From contig NZ_JBBJCN010000004.1 in the NCBI RefSeq assembly GCF_037622515.1, positions 372,001 through 436,000 on the forward strand: 64,000 nt of DNA, read 5' to 3'. The DNA is from Paradesertivirga superstes (GTDB lineage: Bacteria; Bacteroidota; Bacteroidia; Sphingobacteriales; Sphingobacteriaceae). Positions 53,101 through 61,295 of the stretch are shown here, one piece after another. Both the position numbers and the translations under genes were made by a program. Numbering within the stretch: position 1 is the stretch's first letter; every line of letters starts with the position of its first letter. Below the pieces are notes generated by a model. It ran no database searches. It had not been told where the DNA came from and worked only from the letters and a program-made list of their open reading frames with translations.

Positions 53101-54724
53101 TGCTTGTTTTACGCACAGCCACTACACCCCGGTTCAAAAATTCCATTTGCTTCGGAGTGTTTACCACTGCATCAGGAACGGCAAGGGTATTTACTCGTAC
53201 CACGCCACCGTAAGTGGTACCTCCACTATTAATAGCATATGCTCGTACATAATACAATGTAGCCGGGGTCAAACCTGGAATAGTTACGGTATAAGATCCG
53301 GAACCAGCAGTTGCAGCCACAACTTTTATATTCGCTGTTGTCGGATTTCCACTGGTATTGTATACAACTCCTCTTTCTGTAATAGCCGATCCACCATCCG
53401 ATGTGATATCTCCTCCTGCTACTGCCGAAGTAGGCGTTACGTTAGTGATAGCCGAAGTACTAAGAACAGCAGGTGCGGCCGGGGGTGCGTACATGCGCGC
53501 AATTGGTGTACTCACACCACTGGAATTGGTTTTTGTATAAACTACATAAGGGTATTCGCTTCCTGAAGCGATGGTTAGATTACCTACAGGCTCGTCGATG
53601 CCGCGAACAACGGAAGGATCTTTCATTTCGGTCCATGCTGTAGCGCCTGCTGCTTGTTTAAATACCCGGGCAGTGCTTAGGAAAGCGCTTGTAACGGCGT
53701 CAATAAAAGAACAATACAGATTGCCGGAAATATCCCGGATCAGGCTGATGCTTGGAGCATCCCTTGAGGAAAGGCTTGTTGCAGTGCCCCAGGTACCCGC
53801 AGTTTTATTGTACACAATCACCGTGGCCCTGTTTGAATTTCCTGTATTGAAATAGGCAATTGCCAGATTTCCTGCAGAATTCAGCACCATACTTGTATGA
53901 CGAATTCCGCCTATATTAACAGTAACGGGATTCCAGGTGCCGCTGTTACACTGGTAAAGTGCCATTGTTCCCGTTGTGGAGGTTGGGGTCGACAAGTTGC
54001 AATACGCAAGCCAGGGTACGTCGGCCTCGTCTAATACAAGACTAACCCCTACAGCTTTTGCGGCTGCATTTACGGAGGCAGAACCTACCGTTACCCAGGA
54101 ACTTCCATCGAACTTTTTTACATATGGTACCAGATTCGCACCCTCGCCAAACGCAATGTACGGTTGGTTGTCCGAATCGAATGCCAGTGAACTTCGCGGT
54201 GTAGAACTGTATTGACTTACGTTATTAGTAACCGAGCCTGAAGAAACGTACAGGTTACTAATATCACCTTTCAGCGGCTGCCAAACCTGGCTGCTGTCGT
54301 TATACACTTTTACTGCTAATTTATTTCCGTTGGAAGCATCAACATAAGTAACGAAAAGATTGCTCGCTTTATCAAGGTATATCCTTGTATAGTTGAGATT
54401 GGAGCCTATATTATCCCCTACCTGTTCCCAGGCACTTGTGCTGGGATTTCTCCTTTTCACTTTTGCAACAGGGCCAGTGCCTTCTCTGAAAACGACATAA
54501 GGCACATCATTTAAAACCGTGATGGACGTAAAAGAAGAGGCAACTGAAGATATCTGCCCTTCATTACCCAAAATAGTCCATTGTTGTGCAAAGGATGAAT
54601 TTAAACTCAAAAGGCTTAAGACGGTAAGAACAGAAATTCTAAAAGTCGCCTTTCGCGAAAAGAACTCTGTAAACTCAAAGAGCCGCTCTTTAGATAAAAT
54701 AATTCCTTGTAAAATTTCTTTCAT
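50165..54724 (-). CDS. Secreted rhamnogalacturonan lyase (PL11) with propeller-like, Fn3, HYR/SprB and T9SS type A domains
   Basis: 1519 residues. Long n-region signal peptide (~50; hydrophobic LTVLSLLSLNSSFAQ). Residues ~50-420 form a repeating strand module (LAFDSDNQPYIAFGEG, GNLAIAYFNTGN) that looks like a propeller. Fn3-like domain ~425-515. The PL11 catalytic part spans ~518-1118: NRGVVAVRKTSSQVFISWR, the calcium-binding DVDGDGEYEIILKW and DFDGDGKAEIILKTADG repeats, GDVDGDGKDEVINGS, and IFGDWREEIILRRSD. Then an HYR-like domain (~1120-1290), an SprB-type unit (~1315-1360, GGSAPYTYLWSTGE), and a type A sorting tail (~1440-1519: VYPNPSNGNFKV, GLPAGTYYIKV). It cleaves rhamnogalacturonan I by beta-elimination. 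PL11 enzymes are usually ~600 residues, so the N-terminal 500 are an extra module. Confidence 0.93.
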   Translation of the reverse strand: MKEILQGIILSKERLFEFTEFFSRKATFRISVLTVLSLLSLNSSFAQQWTILGNEGQISSVASSFTSITVLNDVPYVVFREGTGPVAKVKRRNPSTSAWEQVGDNIGSNLNYTRIYLDKASNLFVTYVDASNGNKLAVKVYNDSSQVWQPLKGDISNLYVSSGSVTNNVSQYSSTPRSSLAFDSDNQPYIAFGEGANLVPYVKKFDGSSWVTVGSASVNAAAKAVGVSLVLDEADVPWLAYCNLSTPTSTTGTMALYQCNSGTWNPVTVNIGGIRHTSMVLNSAGNLAIAYFNTGNSNRATVIVYNKTAGTWGTATSLSSRDAPSISLIRDISGNLYCSFIDAVTSAFLSTARVFKQAAGATAWTEMKDPSVVRGIDEPVGNLTIASGSEYPYVVYTKTNSSGVSTPIARMYAPPAAPAVLSTSAITNVTPTSAVAGGDITSDGGSAITERGVVYNTSGNPTTANIKVVAATAGSGSYTVTIPGLTPATLYYVRAYAINSGGTTYGGVVRVNTLAVPDAVVNTPKQMEFLNRGVVAVRKTSSQVFISWRLLGNDPSGIAFNIYRDNVKLNVTPITTSTNFLDNTAVNGSYTVKTVINGSEGPASAPATAWANNQLSIPLQMPPAGTLPDGRTYTYTANDASVGDVDGDGEYEIILKWAPTIENHNSGGYSGKQIFDCYKLDGTRLWRIDLGINMNGGPHFNPFMVYDFDGDGKAEIILKTADGTIDGTGNVIGNANVDYRNSAGWVQQGPEWLTVFNGLTGAAMATVDYQPARGNVSDWGDNYGNRQDRFVSAVAYLDGARPSIIVGRGYYDKLVRAAYDWRDGQLTLRWIFDSKDPSDPANNALSSQGNHQMTIGDVDGDGKDEVINGSSAINDNGKRLWTYGQGHGDALHMSDMDPDRPGQEIWQCLESPGQYSPYGIRLNDARIGEMIFGVPTTGDVGRALAADIDPNHRGYEMWSSSGNLYNVQDGEIGTAKPTNGSQAVNGAVWWDGDLGRELLDGTIMDKWNPVTKSLNRLFTIYQAAPVSSNNDTKKNPALTADIFGDWREEIILRRSDNTALILFTTNIPTEHRIYTLMHDPQYRTAIAWQNAAYNQPPHPSFFLGYDMAAAPAPNIEVKYITAPATKSSSKSTRADGCDAVVTYVAEAPGFPAPTYTYSSNGATTGAGNGTGSGLVFNKGITNVTVTATNSSGSVNYSFDVTVIDSVSPVLTTPSAQLLCYSEAGYTVPPLTATDNCGLVNITYTITGATVRNGTGPDASGSFNVGESKIYWTVTDGNNHQLTDSTSVTVNAPIAASIPAVYSINPAVDLPNTLYYGYGPSSLTLNATATGGSAPYTYLWSTGETTASISVSAAGTYITTIKDAKGCTATASITINVVDVTCGNKSDKVLICHNGTAICVSSSAVQAHLNHGDRLGGCSTNNLSSISAALALEPIVSVEPVVSVYPNPSNGNFKVSVSSVENGKVSISVYNVGGTLVKSTTDIKNGAFEKEMNLQGLPAGTYYIKVNLGNFSDTRSVIVN

Positions 54725-55451
54725 AGTTTTCTTGTTAACTGGTTAATTAATTGGTTATTCTTTTATCGGGTTTAAAACACTATCTGATCATCCTCTACTG
54801 CTTGTAATCAGGTAGCTTAGATAGATTCCCTTTCAGCAGTCCTGAGAACTCTCAGTACGGATCAAAAATTCCTCTTTAACAGAATGATAATCCAGTATAG
54901 TATGTTGCCCTATTCCCGCTGGAAACAAATGTGAACAGGCAACAGAAAGCGCTTAAAGGGTATGAAAACTGGAAGGAAATGGGATAGATTGAAAGGCCAT
55001 AGCCACACATGGTTAGTAATTTTTTTTGCATAAAGAAGTAATTTGGTTTATAAATATTTATTAATTGGTTTCTATTTATAATGCCCAAAAAATCACACAT
55101 CTCACACTGTACTAAAATTATGTCAAGGTTAATACAGCTTAACTCGAAAAACTACTCTGGTCGATTTTAATTGGTTTTCAAACATAATACTTAAAATAAA
55201 CAATGGCATCCTGTACCATCATGATGACATACCAAAAAGTCCGGTCGTAGAAAGCTTAGGTCCGTTTGATTGTTGATCAGAGTTAACGCAATTCCTATGC
55301 AGCTATAACTTTATGGGTATCTGCAAGAAACAAAGTAGTCATCCTTGCTCTGCCAGGCGACGCTGCGCCGGCGGCGCCACCATCTAATTAATTAAAAAAT
55401 TATTGTTTGGCTTAAATTTTGCTCTACTATTACAACACAGGAGGACCTACC
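54725..55451. other. 727-bp intergenic region between divergent PL11 and DUF4476 genes
   Basis: No gene supported. It holds promoters for both genes, not resolved. The right part has an unusual GC-rich patch (55366-55391) with a perfect 5-bp hairpin GCGCC-GGC-GGCGC at 55375-55387 in otherwise AT-rich DNA, then a strong AGGAGG at 55439-55444. Confidence 0.6.
55439..55444 (+). promoter_or_regulatory. Strong Shine-Dalgarno site deciding the DUF4476 start
   Basis: AGGAGG, 7 bp before the ATG at 55452. Bacteroidetes genes usually lack a strong SD, so this is notable and supports 55452 over the upstream in-frame ATG at 55419. Confidence 0.75.
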
Positions 55452-57116
55452 ATGAAAATTCTAGTCGCACTAATAATAAGCAGTTTCCTAACACTGTCCG
55501 GAATTGCTCAGACAACCGCTAAAATCACACTAATATTTAAATCAATTAACAAAAACACCAGTAACTTCCAGGTCATGATCGATCAGACAAGCTACTATTC
55601 AAATACCAATACTAAAAATCTTAAAACGTATAAAGTTGATATTGATGATGTTCCCGTAGGTACACACACACTGAAGCTATACAGGTTAAAAAGTAATAAT
55701 CCTGTTAATAACGGCAAACTTCAGAACATTCCGGTCTATTCTAAAACATTCGAACTGAGAGAAGGGTTCGATATGAATATTACAATTCTTGTAAATGGCA
55801 GAGTCCAGTTTACCGAACAGGCAGTACCGGCAACCAGCAGTCCGACTAATGTGCGAACTCCAATGACAAGCAACAAGTTTAACCTCCTTGTCGAGAACAT
55901 AAAAGCGAAGTGGTCGCAGTCTCTTAAAGGAGAAACTATCCGGGATGCTATTATCGCTACCAACAGTTATTTCAGCACTGCACAGATCAAGGCTTTATTA
56001 GGTTTGATCACTTCTGAAAGCGACAGACTTGAGCTGGTAAAACTTGCGTACAGTGATATAACCGATCCTGCTAATTATTACCAGTTAGCCGACCTGTTTA
56101 ACAGTACAGCGCACAGGGAGGAATTTAATGTATATGCACAGTCACAGGCTGGCCAAAGCCCGACTTCGACTGTTCAGATGACCGATTCACGGTTTAATCA
56201 GCTATTACAAGAGGTAAGGAATAACTGGTCACAATCGCTCAAAGCAGAAACTGTACGAAGTGCTTTTGTTAATACCGGTAATTACTTCAGCACTTCTCAA
56301 ATCAGGCAATTATTAACTCAAATCACTTCCGAAAGCAATCGCCTTGATCTTATTAAGCTCGCTCACCGCGGAGTCACCGATCCGGCTAATTTCGCTTCAC
56401 TGGTAAACCTGTTTAACAGCACCGCATACCGAACCGAGTTTAACAGTTTCGTGGCGTTAACTGGTGGGCAGGTTCAAAACACTGCGAAAGCGCAAATGAG
56501 CACCACCCAGTTCAATCAATTGCTGCAAAGTGTGAAAGATAAATGGTCGCAATCGCTTAAAGGCGAAGCCATAAGAGATGCATTTGTAAATAGTAATAAT
56601 TATTTCAGCACTTCCCAAATAAGACAGCTCCTTACTCTTGTAACTTCCGAAAGCGATAAACTGGAACTTGCCAAACTCTCTTTCCGGGGAGTAACAGACC
56701 CCGAGAATTTTAGCACCCTGGCCGATCTGTTCAGCATCAGTTCTAACAGAACCGAATTTAATAACTATGTTATCGCACAGGGGGGAACGACTACAGGGAA
56801 CACAACTATAAAAACTGCTATGGCAGAGGGAGACTTTAACATGTTGGTTCTAACCGTTCGCAGTAACCTGGTTCAGCCGCTTAAAGCTAATGCCCTAAGA
56901 AATACGTTTAGCAATCCCAGTTACTACTTTACTTCCAGCCAGGTGAAAGAATTGATCTCACTTATTAATTCTGAAACCAGCAGGCTCGAGCTGGCTAAAC
57001 TTTCTTACAGAACAGTTACGGACCGTCAAAACTTCAACCTGTTAAATGATGTATTACCGACACAGTCTAACCGGGAAAAACTTGCAGAATATGTGAGGAC
57101 ATATACGGGAGAATAA
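55452..57116 (+). CDS. Secreted protein with four DUF4476 repeats
   Basis: 554 residues from the ATG at 55452, chosen because of the AGGAGG and the signal peptide that then starts correctly (KILVALIISSFLTLSGIAQ). A small beta-domain (~20-125: KITLIFKSINKNTSNFQVMI) precedes four DUF4476 units of ~95-105 residues beginning near 138, 240, 345 and 455. Each has the pattern F..L...V...W.QSLK...IR.AF, NYFSTSQIRQLLT, ITSES.RLEL.KL, and a final helix with a T/SDP.NF.L..LF segment. Unit 4 is the most diverged (NLVQPLKANALRNTF). Function is unknown; units 1-3 are close copies. It has its own promoter region and stands alone. Confidence 0.87.
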   Translation: MKILVALIISSFLTLSGIAQTTAKITLIFKSINKNTSNFQVMIDQTSYYSNTNTKNLKTYKVDIDDVPVGTHTLKLYRLKSNNPVNNGKLQNIPVYSKTFELREGFDMNITILVNGRVQFTEQAVPATSSPTNVRTPMTSNKFNLLVENIKAKWSQSLKGETIRDAIIATNSYFSTAQIKALLGLITSESDRLELVKLAYSDITDPANYYQLADLFNSTAHREEFNVYAQSQAGQSPTSTVQMTDSRFNQLLQEVRNNWSQSLKAETVRSAFVNTGNYFSTSQIRQLLTQITSESNRLDLIKLAHRGVTDPANFASLVNLFNSTAYRTEFNSFVALTGGQVQNTAKAQMSTTQFNQLLQSVKDKWSQSLKGEAIRDAFVNSNNYFSTSQIRQLLTLVTSESDKLELAKLSFRGVTDPENFSTLADLFSISSNRTEFNNYVIAQGGTTTGNTTIKTAMAEGDFNMLVLTVRSNLVQPLKANALRNTFSNPSYYFTSSQVKELISLINSETSRLELAKLSYRTVTDRQNFNLLNDVLPTQSNREKLAEYVRTYTGE

Positions 57117-57161
57117 GATTGCTTGCCAAACATCTTAAACTCCCGCTGTTGCGGAACAAAC

Positions 57162-58169
57162 TTATTTTTTAAACACTTCTGCGAAAAGCTCGTACGACCT
57201 TAATTTGGCCTGATGCTCAAAAATATGAGAAGTTGCCATAACTTCATTAATCTGGTTATCGGCGATAAAAGAGCTCATTTCATTTTCAATAGTTTCGGGG
57301 CCGCCGATAAACGAATACGTCAGCATTTGCTTTACCGCGGCCTCTTCATAAATAGTCCAGATATCGTCCATTGAATCTACAGGAGGCGGCAAGAGATTTC
57401 GTTTTCCGGTAACCACGCCCATAAAAAACTGCTGTACCGAAGTAGCCAGATAATTTGCTTCTTGATCCGTATCTGCTGCTACCACATTTACACAAGCCAG
57501 TATATAAGGTTTTTGAAGGTGTTCGGAGGGTTTAAAATTATCCCGGTAAATATTAATAGCATTTTTAAAGTAAGCCGGGGCAAAATGACTGGCAAAAGCA
57601 TACGGCAAGCCCAAAGCAGCGGCTAATCTCGCGCTATCTGTACTAGAACCCAATATCCAGATGGGGATATCCAAACCTTCACCAGGTATGGCACGTACCT
57701 CATTACTACTGTTCTCACTTGAAAATAATAGCTGAAGCTTTTTTATATCGTTTGGAAAACTATGTACTGTCTCGAAATTTTCTCCGCGGATAGCCTTAGC
57801 GGTCACCTGATCCGTTCCGGGAGCCCTGCCCAGCCCAAGATCAATACGATCAGGATATAGAGAAGCTAATGTACCGAACTGTTCTGCAACAATTAAGGGA
57901 GAATGATTAGGCAGCATAATACCTCCCGACCCCACTCTTATCCGGTCAGTTCCTCCGGCGATGTATCCTATTAGAACAGCTGTTGCAGAACTTGCAACGC
58001 TTATCATATTATGATGCTCTGCAAACCAATAACGTGTATATCCTAAACTTTCGGCATGCCTGGCAAGATCCAGACTGTGTTTGAAACTATCGGCTGGTGT
58101 ATAACCTTGTGCCACCGTCGCTAAATCAAGCACGGAAAAAGGAATATGGCTTAAATCTGATCCACTCAT
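57162..58169 (-). CDS. LLM-class flavin-dependent oxidoreductase (luciferase-like)
   Basis: 335 residues, a TIM-barrel flavoprotein using FMN or F420-type cofactors. VLDLATVAQGYTPADSF at the start, the family motif YTRYWFAEHHNM, and GSGGIMLPNHSPLIVAEQF are typical of the type 1 LLM group (MsnO8-like). RIDLGLGRAPGTDQ and PIWILGSSTDSARLAAALG complete the flavin and substrate pockets. The substrate is unknown. It is a single gene; a TATTTTTG element lies 23 bp before its start but without a good -33 box. Confidence 0.92.
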   Translation of the reverse strand: MSGSDLSHIPFSVLDLATVAQGYTPADSFKHSLDLARHAESLGYTRYWFAEHHNMISVASSATAVLIGYIAGGTDRIRVGSGGIMLPNHSPLIVAEQFGTLASLYPDRIDLGLGRAPGTDQVTAKAIRGENFETVHSFPNDIKKLQLLFSSENSSNEVRAIPGEGLDIPIWILGSSTDSARLAAALGLPYAFASHFAPAYFKNAINIYRDNFKPSEHLQKPYILACVNVVAADTDQEANYLATSVQQFFMGVVTGKRNLLPPPVDSMDDIWTIYEEAAVKQMLTYSFIGGPETIENEMSSFIADNQINEVMATSHIFEHQAKLRSYELFAEVFKK

Positions 58170-58460
58170 AAAGCAATTGTATCTAAAGGAGCAAAAATAT
58201 ACTGAAGCATGATAATAACTCTGAATCTTTGGTTTTATGACGCTACTTCGATGAATGTAAATTAAACCTTAAAGTCTTCACGTACCAGGGGCAGGATAGT
58301 ACGGGTTGCTTGCCGAAAATCATTCATCTACTTTAGAACCACCGGTTAAAAACATCTATTCTATCAGAGGAAGCCGAAAATCTTTAAAAGAGTAGGCAGA
58401 TTATAAACTACAGTTAAGAATAAACTACTAATTATTATCTCTTTGATATGCTTTAGCTAA
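58170..58460. other. Intergenic region without a recognisable gene
   Basis: Just under 300 bp between the LLM gene and the headless ORF. Only a candidate -7 element for the LLM gene (58192-58199) was seen; no gene is supported. Confidence 0.4.
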
Positions 58461-58856
58461 TCAAAAGCCAACTGGATTGTTGTGCTGGATTCGGCAAACA
58501 CCAATGGCGCTGTCCACTCTAAGTATTATATTGATGCCAATAAAATTCTTCACTGGGATATGGTGACGAAGAGCCCCTCCGCATACATACCCGACATATA
58601 CACATCGCAGGGCTGGGAGAATATGGTACAATTCAATGTTTATGGCGTTGATGGCGGAATAAACGAGTTTTATCTTAATGAAGAGACATTTCCTTTTAGC
58701 TCGCAAGGGCATTATTCAGGCACAATTGATTTGAGTGCGCTCTCCTGGTCGGAAATACAACAAACCGACTGCCAGACGCAATTCTACTACATATCCGGAG
58801 TAACATCAGTGAACCCTGATTATACCAGTTATATCGATCTTAATTACCTGCAATAA
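58461..58856 (+). pseudogene. Headless ORF, probably a 3' gene remnant
   Basis: The frame opens right after a stop at 58458 and has no ATG. It begins SKANWIVVLDSANTNGAVHS, which looks like the interior of a protein, and ends with DYTSYIDLNYLQ. A GTG at 58482 would give 124 residues. The content (hydrophilic, aromatic-rich, no signal) is not a family I recognise. It may be the remnant of a longer, deleted gene, or a real small gene starting at GTG. The LLM gene upstream is divergent and DUF1801 converges on it downstream. Confidence 0.55.
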
Positions 58857-58924
58857 CGAGGCGTTTTTAGCCGGTAGTTTCGTGAAAATAATCCAGGGGC
58901 GATTTCTCAAGCACTGTGGGAGGA

Positions 58925-59320
58925 TCAAAGACCCGCCAGTGGTTCTAATACCCCTTTACGCTTCACTATATTTTTATAATCCCATTGTATATCCCGGGCC
59001 TTTTTAAGCCATCGTTCAAGATCAACCCGGTTAATTTGTTCGCTGGAAATATAACGGGCTTCGGCTGCTTTAAAAGTTCCTTCAGGATACAAATCAGGTT
59101 CTCCAAATGACTGGCCGCTCCAGAACAACAATCGAATACCTCCTTTTAACTTACTGTAACCTACAATTGGATTCCCGTTTAGAAACCAAACGGGATGTCT
59201 GTGCCAGATTTTGCCTTCAGCGTCGGGTAAGTTTTGATTGATTTGCTGTAATAAGACATTGCATACCAACCTTTCTTCATCCGTTTGCGAATTGTTATAA
59301 TCTTGAATTTCCGTGCTCAT
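58925..59320 (-). CDS. DUF1801-domain protein
   Basis: 131 residues, cytosolic. The YdhG/DUF1801-like pattern: a short N-terminal helix, GKIWHRHPVWFLNGNPIVGY, GGIRLLFWSGQSFGEPDLYP, then ARYISSEQINRVDLERWLKK. The fold is probably alpha/beta with an open pocket. Function is not established. It is a single gene between convergent and divergent neighbours. Confidence 0.85.
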   Translation of the reverse strand: MSTEIQDYNNSQTDEERLVCNVLLQQINQNLPDAEGKIWHRHPVWFLNGNPIVGYSKLKGGIRLLFWSGQSFGEPDLYPEGTFKAAEARYISSEQINRVDLERWLKKARDIQWDYKNIVKRKGVLEPLAGL

Positions 59321-59532
59321 TGCCTGTAAGATTTGTTTCGGTTCTTTTTATTTACCGTAAACTTAGTAAGAAAATTGGGCCTTATCCTGGCCTACTGCGT
59401 CAATTATAGGGGCTATTTGCGTAAAAATACAATTTTGTACGGCCGCGATGCTGCCGGCATCGCTGAGGGGTGAAATCTGCTTTATGGAAAAACTGAACTT
59501 CTGCATCTTATCATAACACATATCTTCAAAAA

Positions 59533-60234
59533 ATGAAAAGATTAGCATTTATCGCTGCTGTCGCAGGAGCATTTTTAGTTTCAGCTTGTACACAAACTGT
59601 CGACACCCGGCACAAAATAGAAGTTCTAGGATCGGCAGAAACGGAAGTTACTCCCGATATTATCTATGTTGGAATATCTATTAAAGAATTTATTGATAAG
59701 GCATCCGGGAAGAAGGCATTGATAGAAGATCTGGAGGCCAGACTCCGGGGCGCTGTTGCGAAGGCCGGCATTCCAAAAGAAAATTTCAGGATCAACGATG
59801 TCTCCAGCTTTAACTACGCCTATGAAAGAAAGAAAAACCCTGCTTTTATGGCGAGAAAACAATACAGGCTAAAAGTATCGGATCTGACTAAATTTAACCA
59901 CATCATTAACGCAGTTGATGCAAAAGCGATAGAATACACCACTATTGAAGGATATGATTACTCAAACCTGGAAGCCCTTAAACAGGATCTAAAAATAAAA
60001 GCGCTTAAAGCCGCTAAAGATAAAGCAACGGCTTTAGCTGCTTCGCTTGATGATCAAGTTGGAGAAGCTCTCGAAATTAATGAGATTGAAAACGGACAGC
60101 GTACTTATCCGGCCCGTACCGGCTCAGTAATGAACGACGGCCTGATGACTGAGCAGGCTGCGTCGATGCAGCCAATCGATTTTAAAACTACAAAATTAAG
60201 CTACCAGATAAGAGCTGTATTTGAGCTGGAGTAA
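59533..60234 (+). CDS. SIMPL-domain lipoprotein
   Basis: 233 residues. A lipoprotein signal ends at C19 (AGAFLVSAC). The SIMPL (DUF541) body starts VLGSAETEVTPDIIYVGISI, continues LEARLRGAVAKAGIPKENFR and RKQYRLKVSDLTKFNHIINA, and ends with a strand KLSYQIRAVFEL. Residues ~145-180 are a helix with LKIKALKAAKDKATALAASL, standard for the family. A periplasmic role related to envelope or stress is likely, but no defined reaction is known. It is a single gene; the acetate-transporter gene converges. Confidence 0.9.
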   Translation: MKRLAFIAAVAGAFLVSACTQTVDTRHKIEVLGSAETEVTPDIIYVGISIKEFIDKASGKKALIEDLEARLRGAVAKAGIPKENFRINDVSSFNYAYERKKNPAFMARKQYRLKVSDLTKFNHIINAVDAKAIEYTTIEGYDYSNLEALKQDLKIKALKAAKDKATALAASLDDQVGEALEINEIENGQRTYPARTGSVMNDGLMTEQAASMQPIDFKTTKLSYQIRAVFELE

Positions 60235-60320
60235 TTTGCGGTAAGGCATTAGTTTCTAAAACCTAAACTACTGCCCGCCCTCGCCTTTTCCGCCCGAAAC
60301 ATCATCACTGTTTTACTGCG

Positions 60321-60358
60321 ATAAAAAGAAAAAAGCGAGAAATTTACAGACCTCGCTT
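60321..60358 (-). terminator. Terminator after the acetate transporter
   Basis: On the minus strand a 7-bp stem AAGCGAG/CTCGCTT around a 12-nt loop runs into TTTTCTTTTTATC. A second, weaker hairpin overlaps the stop region (~60388-60425). Confidence 0.7.
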
Positions 60359-60422
60359 CATCCCGTTTCAAACGAAGATGCTAAGTAAAAAAAAGAGAAC
60401 GGACTAAATCTCCGTCCTTTGC

Positions 60423-61064
60423 TCAGGCTGTTGCTGATACGGTTTCAGCTACTTCCCCGTGCTTCGGGTTCTTCCTTTTGGCGACCGTACCGAGCGGCAG
60501 AACTATCGTGCCCCACATCTCGTTTAGCACCTGAGCGATCCCGGCATATATTGCCAGGAAACCGCAAATAATTCCTTCAAAACCGGCAAGTGTTTTAATC
60601 GAGGCATTTGCGGAATAATCTCCAAGGGCTAAAAGAAAAAACAATAAAGCTAAAGAACCAAAAACCAGCTGCAGCGCAACACTCACCTTGAAAGTTCCGA
60701 TAAAAAGCAGCAATGTAAATATCCCCCACATGGTTAAAAAGGCGACCAGACTGCCTGTCGATACTTCCGAAATCCACCCCATCTTTGGCATAATCAGCAG
60801 TGCGGCAAAGCTCAGCCAGAAAAATCCGTACGATATAAAAGCGGTATAGCCAAAGGTATTATTCTTCCTTCCCTCGGCTATTCCCGCTAAAATCTGGGCA
60901 ACACCTCCGTAAAAAATCCCCATGGCTAACACCATCGAATCAAGCCTGATAAAGCCGGCATTGTGCAGGTTTAATAAAACGGTCGTCATACCAAAGGCAA
61001 AAAGGCCCAGTGGAGCCGGATTTGCGTATGTGTCTTTCAAGACAACTTCTCTTTTCTCTTTCAT
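60423..61064 (-). CDS. Acetate uptake transporter (GPR1/FUN34/YaaH family, SatP-like)
   Basis: 213 residues with six membrane helices. The hallmark NPAPLGLFAFGMTTVLLNLH near the N-terminus carries the conserved NPAPLGL filter motif. GIFYGGVAQILAGIAEGRKN and NTFGYTAFISYGFFWLSFA are also diagnostic. It would take up acetate or succinate, driven by proton symport. The C-terminal tail is charged (AKRKNPKHGEVAETV). It stands alone, with a terminator after it, and is divergent from the TonB-receptor-like gene. Confidence 0.93.
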   Translation of the reverse strand: MKEKREVVLKDTYANPAPLGLFAFGMTTVLLNLHNAGFIRLDSMVLAMGIFYGGVAQILAGIAEGRKNNTFGYTAFISYGFFWLSFAALLIMPKMGWISEVSTGSLVAFLTMWGIFTLLLFIGTFKVSVALQLVFGSLALLFFLLALGDYSANASIKTLAGFEGIICGFLAIYAGIAQVLNEMWGTIVLPLGTVAKRKNPKHGEVAETVSATA

Positions 61065-61295
61065 TATGCGAGGTTCTTTTTTGCGAAATTACCATGCCGC
61101 TACAGATAGGCAGATGATGAAAGTCAATAAAAAAAATTATTTTATCCAGAAACCAGAAAAGCGGATAATTCCCAGACTGCCCTTAGTATAAAAAGAGGAT
61201 TTCTCGAATCCTGCGAAAACTTCAATACATTTCCTATCTTGATCGCCTGTAACTTTATAAACCTTTCATCCGCCTGTTCTTGTCACCTTGAAATA

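Noticed and set aside
53147..53566. A 139-codon plus-strand frame opposite the PL11 gene
   Set aside because: It lies wholly inside a well-supported gene on the other strand, with Ser/Tyr/Cys-rich content typical of a shadow frame.
54876..55100. A 74-codon minus-strand frame in the PL11/DUF4476 gap
   Set aside because: Hydrophobic, Cys/Phe-rich content, no family pattern and no promoter or ribosome site; not supported.
55319..55400. The GC-rich patch as a tRNA or other structured RNA gene
   Set aside because: No T-loop or anticodon arm pattern and no CCA-type end; only a short hairpin is visible.
57143..57154. CCGC/GCGG hairpin between the DUF4476 and LLM genes as a terminator
   Set aside because: Only four base pairs, and the T-run starts about 12 bp away.
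60922..61191. An 89-codon plus-strand frame overlapping the start of the acetate transporter
   Set aside because: Most of it is antisense to a clear gene, and the remaining part has no family signal.
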